From contig CAWHVD010000001.1 of assembly GCA_963832835.1 (NCBI GenBank), positions 1-64,000 of the forward strand: a stretch of 64,000 nucleotides of DNA, given 5' to 3'. The DNA comes from CAVPKN01 sp963832835. GTDB taxonomy: Bacteria > Chlamydiota > Chlamydiia > Chlamydiales > JAAKFR01. Made by a program: the position numbers and the translations under genes. The notes below the pieces were generated by a model that had not been told where the DNA came from, made no database searches, and saw only the letters and a program-made list of their open reading frames with translations. Below, piece by piece: positions 24,545 through 33,400 of this stretch; the stretch's first letter is position 1, and every line of letters begins with the position of its first letter.

Positions 24545-27500
24545 TCACAAACCTGTCATTTCATTGGGAGGAGCTGTTGGCCGACTTAGTTTTGCAATAC
24601 CCTCACCATTATAGTTTTGTAAGGCAACTACTTTAGGGTGATTCCGATTGTATTTTTTTTGATAAATAGCTAAAGATTTTTGGAAATAATCTAGTGCTTC
24701 CCGATCTTTACCCTGGTTCTTTAGGGTAATACCGAGACCCTCATAGCTCTCAGCTACATCAACACTCCCCTCATCAGAGACTTTCAACCTTATGACTAAA
24801 CCCTTTTGATGGTATTCCAGAGATTTTTTATAGTCTTTCAATCCATTAAATGTATTAGCAATACAATAGTAACAATTAGCAACTCGTGCATTCTCTTCGT
24901 TATTATAAATTTTCAATCTTATTTTTAAAGCTTTTAAACTAAATTCCAAAGATTTTTGATATTCTCCAAGCCCATTTAAAGCAGCACTCATTTCCAAATA
25001 ACATGAAGTCACTGCCGGATCTTCCTCAGTTTTGGAAATCTGTAATCTGATTGCTAGTGCCTTTTTATGAGACTCTAATGCCTCTTGGTACATTCCCTGC
25101 GTATCCAAACAAACTCCGATAGCCCCATAGCTTTCGGACACAGCAGGGTGGTTTTCGCCTAAAACCTGGAGCTGAATCTTCAAAGCCTTATGGAAAAACA
25201 CAAGGGCTTGTGTCGACTGCCCGAGGCTGATATAGACACTGCCTATATTGTTGTAGCTTGCAGCGACAGCAGGGTGGTTTTCGCCGAAAACCTGGAGCTG
25301 AATCTTCAAAGCCTTGTGGAGAAACACAAGGGCTTGTGTCGACTGCCCGAGGCTGTTATAGACACTGCCTATATTATTGTAGCTATCGGCCACACCTGGG
25401 TGGTTTTCGCCGAAAACCTGGAGCTGAGTCTTCAAAGCCTTTTGGAGAAACTCAAGGGCTTGTGTCGACTGCCCGAGGCTGTTATAGACCATGCTTATAT
25501 TGTTGTAGCTTGCGGCCACAGCAGGGTGGTCTTCGCCGAGGACCTGGAGCTGAATCTTCAAAGCCTTATGGAGAAACTCAAGGACTTGTGTCGACTGCCC
25601 GAGGTTGCTATAGACCATGCCTATATTGTTGTAGCTTGCGGCCACAGCAGGGTGGTTTTCGCCGAGGACCTGGAGCTGAATCTTCAGAGCCTTGTGGAGA
25701 AACTCAAGGGCTTGTGTCGACTGCCCGAGGCTGTTATAGACCATGCCTATGTAGTTATAGCTATCGGCCACAGCAGGATGGTTTTCGTCGAGGGCCTGGA
25801 GCTGAATCTTCAAAGCCTTGTGGAGAAACTCGAGGGCTTGTGTCGACTCCTTGAGGCTGTTATAGACCATGCCTATATTGTGGTGGCTTGTGGCCACATC
25901 GGGATGGTTTTCGTCGAGGACCTGGAGCTGAATCTTCAAAGCCTTGTGGAGAAACTCGAGGGCTTGTGTCGACTCCTTGAGGCTATTATAGACCATGCCT
26001 ATATTGTTGTAGCTTGCGGCCACAGCAGGATGGTTTTCGCCGAAAACATGGATTTGAATCTTCAAAGCCTTGTGGAGAAACTCGAGGGCTTGTGTCGACT
26101 GCCCGAGGCTGTTATAGACACTGCCTATATTGTGGTAGCTTGTGGCCACATCGGGATGGTTTTCGTCGAGGACCTGGAGCTGAATCTTCAAAGCCTTTTG
26201 GTAAAACTCGAGGGCTTTGTTATAATCCCCCAGGCTCTTATAGACCATGCCTATATTGTTGTAGCTTCTGGCCACATCGGGATGGTTTTCGCCGAAAACC
26301 TGGAGATGAATCTTCAAAGCCTTTTGGTAAAACTCGAGGGCTTTGTTGTAATCCTCCAGGCTGTTGTAGACCATGCCTATATTGTAGTAGCTTGTGGCCA
26401 CATCGGGATGGTTTTCACCGAAAACCTGGAGCTGAATCTTCAAACACTTTCGGTGAAATTCGAGGGCTTGTGTCGACTCCTTGAGGCTGTTATAGACCAT
26501 GCCTATATTGTTGTAGCTTCTGGCCACATCGGGATGGTTTTCGCCGAAAACCTGGAGCTGAATCTTCAAACACTTTCGGTGAAATTCGAGGGCTTGTCTC
26601 GACTCCTTGAGGCTCTCATAGACCATGCCTATATTGTTGTAGCTTGTGGCCACTGCAGGGTGTTTTTTGCCGAGGACCTGGAGCTGAATCTTCAAAGCCT
26701 TTTGGTAAAACTCGAGGGCTTGTCTCGACTCCCCAAGGTCGTTATAGACCATGCCTAAATGGTGGTAGCTTCTGACCACATCGGGATGGTTTTCGCCGTA
26801 TTTTTGTTGAGCGATTGCCAGTGCTTTCAAGTTTCTTGGCAGGGCCTCCTTACTTTTTCCCATTTTCTGTTCTATGTTTCCCAAGCACAACTGGGCACCT
26901 ATATCATTGGGGTTAAGCGAAACTGCTTGTTGGCAGGCCTCTTGGGCTTTGATGTACTGAAGTGTTTTTTCAAAGGCTGCTCCCTGCACTGATGGGCTAT
27001 CATCGTAGAATAGGGAGTCCCTAAAGGCTTGTTTACTGCGTGTATGGTAAAACTCCCCGGCACTTGCGTGAAAAGGGATCAGCGTTTTGTAAATCTCTTC
27101 CAAAGCTTTTAAAGATTCCCCCTCAAGATAGAGTTGGCTTTTATCTGGGGTTGCTCCCTCTTCGAGATGAAAAAGATATTCCATCTCATCTTTGTAAAAA
27201 AGATGGGCCCGTACTCTAAATTCGAGGACTTTGCAGATAGCTTTTTTAAGATTCTCCGCACCTTTAGCTGAAAGCACTTCTAGTTTGACAAGCTCATTGA
27301 GGCGTGCGAGAGTACTTCTCTCTTTGAGTTCAAAAAAGAGGGACAAACAGCCTATAATCTCTTGAAAAGGGCGGTAGAGCTCTTTTTTGATGCCAAAGGC
27401 TTGGGCCTCTTCTTTTTCTTGGGAGAGGTCGGGATAAAATTCTTGTAGATGCCCAGCTAAGAGACGGAAAGCTAGGGTATGACGTAGCGGTTCTGTTTTT

Positions 27501-30361
27501 TCTTTGCGATTCATTTCCTTCTTGACTGCTTCTCTGTAGGCAGTGATCAGTTTTTCGTTTCCTGCAACAGAGCATACTGCGCTGAGGGCGTTGGGTAAGA
27601 TGATGTTCCTATCGATCCACTTGAGAGCCTGAAAACTCGCGAGTTGTTTCGGGCTTCCGATGAGCTCATAGATGCCAGGGACACCAAGGGGGCTATTACC
27701 TGCGCTGTCGAGGGAAAATCCATTGGGTGTGGGACTCGGGTGGGCTTGGTCTACGCGCTCAAAGATAGGGAATTTGGTCTCTCCTAAGTTGAGGATTTGG
27801 AGAGAGAGGATGTGGGAGAGCTTACGGAAGTAATCGAGAGCTTTAGGAGTCTCTTTTTCCAGGATAAAGGCAAATTCTATATCGGAATTGGGGCACATCT
27901 CTCCTCTTGCCATCGATCCCATCCCGATACAAGCCCATTTTACGGGTGGCTTGCCGAGCATTTTTTGGATGTCCTGGATGTGCGCACATAAAATCTCCTT
28001 CAATCCCTCAGTAAGTAGGGTCTGGACTTTCTCTAGGGGTTCTTGCACATCCAGCATGAGTTGGGCTTGTCTGCGGATGGAAAAGAGCTGGGTGCGGTAC
28101 TTGAGGATTCTTGATGCGGTCCCCTTATAGCCAGGTATTTGGTGCTGGGCAAAAAAATCTTCTTCGATTGAAGAGAGTTGTTTAAGGAGTAAGTTTTGAA
28201 GGGGGGAGCCTGGCTTATGGGTAACGACTAAATGGAAAGCTCCATTCAAGATTTTGGCTGCACTCAGAAGATCTTTTTTATCGACATAGAGGAGCCCCAG
28301 TTTGATCAGGTGGACGATCTGTTCTTCGACAAGGCCACTTGTTTTAGCAGTAACCAGACGTTTATAATAATACCCTTCGGTATCTTGTGAGATAGGTTCT
28401 TCCGGAAGTGTTTTTTGCGTTCCTAAGAGTATATGGAGGACCTGGTTTTGCCCCCACTTGATAGCCAGATCTAAGGGGGTATCGTTGTTTTTATTGAGAC
28501 TATCCCAGGAAGCTCCTGCTTTAACGAGAAGCTGGGCACTGGCAATATGTCCATGTTTGGCTGCCCAGTGAAGAGGGGTAAAGTCATAGGTATTCTTGGC
28601 ATTGGGATGGGCTCCACGTTCCAGAAGAAGTTGCACCACATCGGGCTTGTCATGTCCCCAAACGGCTTTATGGATGGGTTGTTTCCCATCCTCGTCAACA
28701 CTATGGAGAAGGGAATGCTTTAAGAGTATTTTGACAAGGGGAGTGTATCCATAAAACGCTGCTACGTGGAGGATGGTATCTCCCTCGATACCTCTTAGGG
28801 TAGGATCAGCACCTTTTTCCAATAGACATATGGCTGCGGAGAGATGCCCTTGCACCACTGCAAGATATAGAGGTGTCTTCTTAGAAAGATCTTGAGCATT
28901 TAGGGCAGCCCCTTTCTTAAGTAAGATCTCAATATTTGTCACTTGCCCCTTATAGGCTGCAAGATGAAGAAGCGTTTGTTTGAATTTGTTTGTTTGGTTG
29001 TGATCACATCCCTTATCCAATAAAAACTGCAGTGTTTGTGGGCAAGGTCTCTGGACGATCTCTTCGATAAGGACGGTATTTTTTTTGACATCTTCTATAA
29101 AGAGTTTAAGCACCTGGATTTGTTCGCAAAAAGCAGCACTATGGAGTGGAGTGAAGGAGTTACTGCTAAGCAGCATAGGCTCGTTTTTATGTAGCCAAAC
29201 AACCATTGCGGCGTGACCCTTTGCGGCTGCTATATGCATGAGGTTTAAGCCATCTTTTCTACATTTTTTAAGGAGGGTGGGGTCTTGGGAAGAGAGCCAT
29301 ATAAGTAGCTTCTCCTGATTGCCTAAAACAGCTGCAAAGAGGCAATTTTCTCCCTGCATATCCTCTTCATAGAGCCTTTTTTTATCTTCTTGAATCCAGC
29401 TCTTAACATGGGCTATATCTCCCGCTTGACAGGCAGCGTAACACGATGCGAAGGTATAGTGGAGGGCTGGGGATTTAAGAAGGTCTGGTTCGATTTCAAC
29501 GATAAAACTAGGAAGAGCTTGAGCTTTTTGGAAAACCACAATCTCATGCCAAGTAGGTTTTTGGTTTTCAAAGCAAGGGTAGTAGTCCATCCACCTAGGA
29601 TTACTAGGCCTGGTAGAGGCAACAGGGACGAAATGGGCATCATAGTTTTGGTGTGCCCCTTTACCCTCAAGGGTCAGCATATCTGTGCATTTCTGGGGAT
29701 GGGGTTTATCGCTGACAACAGGATAAGGCTCTCGCATAGAGACCCACGAAAGAAGGAGCACACCTTGGCTGTACATAGAGGCATATTGAGCGCTCTGCGT
29801 GAAATAGACCCCACTGCCAAAATAGCCGATATCGGTACTACCAGCTCCTGCCCCACCCGAGAAGTAGGCATGCTTGCCAAAGTAGGTGAAACCGGTTTCG
29901 CAGATTGATTGAGATTTTGGCAAAGAGGTTCCATGCCATAGAGGGAGAACTTTGGCATGATGTAAAGTTTCCTGCTCCTGATCAATCGTCACCTTTAAAG
30001 GAGCATAGGGCCGGGTAAGATCTTTCCAATCTTCAATGACTCTCCCTCTTTGTGCGGATAGGGGCTCTTTATCCCATGCGGGCAAACACTTTTTTGCGTC
30101 CCCTTCAACATTGCTCAGATGAGCGATAAAGCCCTTCTGCAAAGACCTGTTATATACACAAGTGATCCGGGAGATGGTGAATCCGGGGGGCTTATCGGCC
30201 ATAAATTGAGCCAGAATAAATTGTGATTCAGGGTCAGTAGGCAAAAGGAGGGTCCCTTTAAAGCGGGGATTGGTGGGTTGTAGACGTTGGGAGACCTCAG
30301 GGCTTAGGCGCCAAGGTGTTTGGGGATCGGAAAGGGGGGCTTTTAGGTGTGTGGGTATCAT
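24545..30361 (-). CDS. giant PARP-like ADP-ribosyltransferase, ankyrin, nucleotidyltransferase and TPR protein
   Basis: A 1938-residue cytosolic-type protein. Residues ~130-295 match the PARP catalytic fold: LPLWHGTS (His143), YFGSGVYFTQSAQYASMYS (Tyr186), LLLSWVSM and WHEIVVFQKAQALPSFIVEI (Glu273), giving the H-Y-E triad of polymerising-type enzymes. Residues ~300-650 hold about nine ankyrin repeats (TPLHWAAKHGHIASAQLLVK). Residues ~780-900 form a DUF294/GlnD-like nucleotidyltransferase: GMGSMARGEMCPNSDIEFAF with GS and D/E metal ligands. From ~1170 come about 18 TPRs of 42 residues. The start at 30361 is chosen because it overlaps the stop of a small leader frame (ATGA) and the nine codons before it belong to that leader in another frame. 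A toxin or effector is likely; substrates unknown. Confidence 0.88.
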   Translation of the reverse strand: MIPTHLKAPLSDPQTPWRLSPEVSQRLQPTNPRFKGTLLLPTDPESQFILAQFMADKPPGFTISRITCVYNRSLQKGFIAHLSNVEGDAKKCLPAWDKEPLSAQRGRVIEDWKDLTRPYAPLKVTIDQEQETLHHAKVLPLWHGTSLPKSQSICETGFTYFGKHAYFSGGAGAGSTDIGYFGSGVYFTQSAQYASMYSQGVLLLSWVSMREPYPVVSDKPHPQKCTDMLTLEGKGAHQNYDAHFVPVASTRPSNPRWMDYYPCFENQKPTWHEIVVFQKAQALPSFIVEIEPDLLKSPALHYTFASCYAACQAGDIAHVKSWIQEDKKRLYEEDMQGENCLFAAVLGNQEKLLIWLSSQDPTLLKKCRKDGLNLMHIAAAKGHAAMVVWLHKNEPMLLSSNSFTPLHSAAFCEQIQVLKLFIEDVKKNTVLIEEIVQRPCPQTLQFLLDKGCDHNQTNKFKQTLLHLAAYKGQVTNIEILLKKGAALNAQDLSKKTPLYLAVVQGHLSAAICLLEKGADPTLRGIEGDTILHVAAFYGYTPLVKILLKHSLLHSVDEDGKQPIHKAVWGHDKPDVVQLLLERGAHPNAKNTYDFTPLHWAAKHGHIASAQLLVKAGASWDSLNKNNDTPLDLAIKWGQNQVLHILLGTQKTLPEEPISQDTEGYYYKRLVTAKTSGLVEEQIVHLIKLGLLYVDKKDLLSAAKILNGAFHLVVTHKPGSPLQNLLLKQLSSIEEDFFAQHQIPGYKGTASRILKYRTQLFSIRRQAQLMLDVQEPLEKVQTLLTEGLKEILCAHIQDIQKMLGKPPVKWACIGMGSMARGEMCPNSDIEFAFILEKETPKALDYFRKLSHILSLQILNLGETKFPIFERVDQAHPSPTPNGFSLDSAGNSPLGVPGIYELIGSPKQLASFQALKWIDRNIILPNALSAVCSVAGNEKLITAYREAVKKEMNRKEKTEPLRHTLAFRLLAGHLQEFYPDLSQEKEEAQAFGIKKELYRPFQEIIGCLSLFFELKERSTLARLNELVKLEVLSAKGAENLKKAICKVLEFRVRAHLFYKDEMEYLFHLEEGATPDKSQLYLEGESLKALEEIYKTLIPFHASAGEFYHTRSKQAFRDSLFYDDSPSVQGAAFEKTLQYIKAQEACQQAVSLNPNDIGAQLCLGNIEQKMGKSKEALPRNLKALAIAQQKYGENHPDVVRSYHHLGMVYNDLGESRQALEFYQKALKIQLQVLGKKHPAVATSYNNIGMVYESLKESRQALEFHRKCLKIQLQVFGENHPDVARSYNNIGMVYNSLKESTQALEFHRKCLKIQLQVFGENHPDVATSYYNIGMVYNSLEDYNKALEFYQKALKIHLQVFGENHPDVARSYNNIGMVYKSLGDYNKALEFYQKALKIQLQVLDENHPDVATSYHNIGSVYNSLGQSTQALEFLHKALKIQIHVFGENHPAVAASYNNIGMVYNSLKESTQALEFLHKALKIQLQVLDENHPDVATSHHNIGMVYNSLKESTQALEFLHKALKIQLQALDENHPAVADSYNYIGMVYNSLGQSTQALEFLHKALKIQLQVLGENHPAVAASYNNIGMVYSNLGQSTQVLEFLHKALKIQLQVLGEDHPAVAASYNNISMVYNSLGQSTQALEFLQKALKTQLQVFGENHPGVADSYNNIGSVYNSLGQSTQALVFLHKALKIQLQVFGENHPAVAASYNNIGSVYISLGQSTQALVFFHKALKIQLQVLGENHPAVSESYGAIGVCLDTQGMYQEALESHKKALAIRLQISKTEEDPAVTSCYLEMSAALNGLGEYQKSLEFSLKALKIRLKIYNNEENARVANCYYCIANTFNGLKDYKKSLEYHQKGLVIRLKVSDEGSVDVAESYEGLGITLKNQGKDREALDYFQKSLAIYQKKYNRNHPKVVALQNYNGEGIAKLSRPTAPPNEMTGL
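25150..26765 (-). repeat. tandem 126-bp repeats encoding near-identical TPRs
   Basis: About 13 consecutive 126-base units within the PARP-TPR gene encode 42-residue repeats of the form ALEFLHKALKIQLQVLGEN + HPAVAASYNNIGMVYNSLGQ + STQ. DNA identity between units is high enough that the antisense frame is also open for over 500 codons. Variation is concentrated at a few positions (SLGQSTQ versus SLKESTQ versus SLEDYNK). Units before and after the block are more diverged. The pattern indicates recent unit duplication and homogenisation, so copy number may vary between strains. Confidence 0.9.
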
Positions 30362-30450
30362 GAATTTGCCTCTACACTCGCCATACACTCCGAATTAGAA
30401 AAAGTGGGTGTTATGGGGTACTGCCCTAAAATGCATGTTGCTGAAATCAT
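30358..30450 (-). pseudogene. 30-codon leader frame: remnant 5' end of gene Y between X and the PARP gene
   Basis: ATG at 30450 opens a frame whose first ~26 residues (MISATCILGQYPITPTFSNS) are those of gene Y at 24184, with matching flanking DNA, then it ends in TGA after VEANS. Its start overlaps the X stop as ATGA, and its stop overlaps the PARP-gene start as ATGA. It therefore bridges translational coupling from X to the PARP gene. This is a fourth trace of Y in the island. Confidence 0.8.
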
Positions 30451-33400
30451 GGTTGTCCTCCTGCCCTGAGTGTAGCGTAAATGCCCTGGGCCTGTGCTTG
30501 CATGTGATCAGCCATGGCGCTGTCGACGGATCGATAGGCCACAGCAAGCTTTTCGTAGGCCTTCGCTACGTAGATGTGGTTGTTGCCATAAATATTTTGG
30601 TTCACTTGGAGGGCACTTCCATAGGCATTGATAGCAGCTTTGTTTTCCCCTACTTGCAGGTAAATGTCTCCTTGAGTAGTGAAGGTGCCCGCAACTGGTT
30701 GCTTTAACATGAATGCGTCGCCATAAATGCGGCGTTGGCTATTTAAAGACTCTTGAATGAGCCTCCGAGCTTGGGAGTAGTCATGTTGAAATAAGCACAC
30801 TTCTGCTTGCTCTCTTACAATCCGCCCTACATCAAAATGGTCTTCGCCCAATTGTTTTATCATGGTGCCTTTGCACTCTTCAAGGAGTGTGTAGGCTCGG
30901 GTCAGGTGGGCCTTCTGATTTTTGAGAGACTGGGCCAAATAACATTTTGCAATTGCGATCTGATATTCTCTGTTGCACTTGAGACCAAGCTGCTCAATCC
31001 GCTTGTAATGACTTGTGTTGACATCTTGTTCGAAGCTGGTTTGTGCTTCCTGAAAAGCCTCTTCAGCCAGAGGGTAGTTTTTTCGCTTGAAATGGATCAT
31101 CCCCCGGTAAAAATGCACCCTCCCCTGCACAGCCTCGTAAGGGATCGTGCGCTGGACCTGCTGCAGGCATTGTTCTGCTTGCTCAAGTGCACGAGCCGAC
31201 TCAATGTAATAACGCGTCAGCGTGAGCCCCAGCTGCGCTCTAGATTGTGGATCGGTGGTAGGTGCGTAGAAAAGAGAGACACAGTGAGGTAAAACTTTTC
31301 TGAAAGGGTCTGTTGTATTACGGGTCATGGGGTTGTATTGTGAAACTGGCGGGTAGTCATTGAGAAGGCGTATCATGGTGGCGGCGGATGTTTCTTCCAG
31401 TCTGATGATCTCTTGGGTTTGGCGATGAAGTGAAAAGGTCCCCGCCATTTTATCCCACTTCACCAGGCTATATTGTTCTAATGATTTTAAGATCATGTCT
31501 CTTTGGTATTGACGGGAGGCAAATTCGCTGTTAGTCAGCTCTAGGTAGCTGTCGATAAGACCAACAGGAATATGGTCTGGAGCCAAAAAAGAGATCTGAT
31601 TTAAGACTTCGATGGCACGTGGTTCGGCCTTTGCCAGACGTTGTTTAGTTAATGTATAGGCAGCTTTTAAACTTTTTTTGTATTCAGACTCTTGAGCCGA
31701 GGACAATTTTGTTATGTCTAGGCTTTTTGAATATGCCTCTAGGGTCATATCGGGAGTAGAGGCAATGTAGTGTGCTGCCATTCTGACTAAGAGAGGCGAA
31801 AAATAGAGCTGTTGATCGATCAACTGCTTTTGCATCTTAGAGTTGCATGTTTGCCCTGTGGTACTCTCCAGGAGCTGACATGCTTCTTTTAGAGTAAAGG
31901 CTGGAACAGCAAGGGGGGTGGCCACCAAAGTTTTTTGAGAGGTGACAAGAAGATGCCCTTTTTTAGGAGAGTAGTTGGGGAGAGCTTCTACATTATCGAG
32001 AATCAGAAGGAAGGGTTTTTCTTCTTTTTCGAGTGCTGCATAGACCTTTTGTTTGAGATCAGAAAGACTCGGAACATTACGCACTTTAGTGGGAATCTTT
32101 AAGATGGTGGCAAGTTCATGGTAGCTGCTTGTTTCAGATGCTTCTGTTTCGCTATCGATCCAAAAGATCAGCGAATATTTTTCAGCATGTGTGTGGGCAT
32201 AGACATTGGCAAGCACTGATTTTCCTTGTCCAGGAGGACCTGTTAAGACACACATGTTGCGGCCTAAATAGATTTCTATCATTTTACAAAGATCTTCTCT
32301 GTTTACGAATGCGGGATGGGGAGCAAAGAGGTTGAATCTCCCGGATTTTTTTTTCTCCTGAATATTTGAAAAGTTATAGTAGAGAGGCGAATTACCCAAG
32401 CGAGTGAGTTTGGCTTGTGCCAGAAATGTACAGGCGGCATCTCGTCCTGATTCTATGAGTTTTCGATCTCTTTCTGGGTTGATGGTAAAGTCAACTAGTG
32501 AGACACCTTGGTTGTTAATGTCGATGGTGCGTTGATTATTTTGGGGTGCATTTTGTTTGAGGATGGTTTCTGCATTACTAAAGAGATTACACAGATCCGC
32601 TATGACAGATTTAGCGCTCGTGCTGGCAGCTTTTAGTGTAGGATTGGCTTCTTCCGGAGAATACAAATTGAGTCCCCATGTACGGGGATTGACCCATGGG
32701 TCGTCTTTGTGGCTATCCGGTACACGGCCGTGCTTGAACCCTTTTTTGTCGAGTTTATCGATGGGGTAATTGTCTAAAAGCCCTCCATCCACAAATTTTC
32801 CAAAAGGAGCTTCTTTGAGCTTACCGTCGATGAGCTCATAGATGGATGTGGGTTCAAAAACGATGGGGATCGACATGGAAGCGCGCACTGTCGAACCAAT
32901 GACAACGTTTTTATACTGGGGGTCCCATGAACTGAAAGTGACATTTTCGGGATTTGGTCCAATGCGCGTAGCGACCACAAAGAGATGCTTTAGGGAGGGG
33001 TACTTGCCTGTTTCAATAGACTCGTAGAGCTTACCGTAGGTAAGATAGGGTGTTTCAAGTTTTTCGCCTGTTATGATTTCAAATTGATTTTTGAGCTCAT
33101 GGTTGATGAGCTTAAAAAAATGGCTACCTGAACAAAGCCCTCCCTTATTCCATTGTTCGTTTAGGGCTTTACGTTCTTGGCGATGCCACAAAAGGTGCCA
33201 AGTGGTTTTGAGGGCCTGCAAGCCGGCATCCCATTTATGGTTAGATAACCCTTCTTGCATCACTTTTGTGATTTCCGGAATGTGTTTAATGAGATGTTCC
33301 ATGTCTTTTTGAAGGGCCTCTGGAGGATCTAAGAGAGTGTTTATTGGGTTATTTTCCAAAATTTTCTTAATATCTTTGGATTGACAGCCAACAGCTAAAA

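Noticed and set aside
25190..26758. Long plus-strand open frame of 522 codons
   Set aside because: It is the antisense of the 126-bp TPR repeats; the repeat unit is a multiple of three without stops on that strand, so the frame stays open by chance. The minus-strand protein fits the TPR consensus.
25150..26765. Regular repeats as a CRISPR array
   Set aside because: The units are 126 bp, contiguous without spacers, and encode TPRs in frame; no cas genes are present.
30362..30388. Nine-codon N-terminal extension of the PARP-TPR protein
   Set aside because: These codons lie in the remnant of gene Y read in another frame; the ATGA overlap at 30358-30361 marks the likely start.
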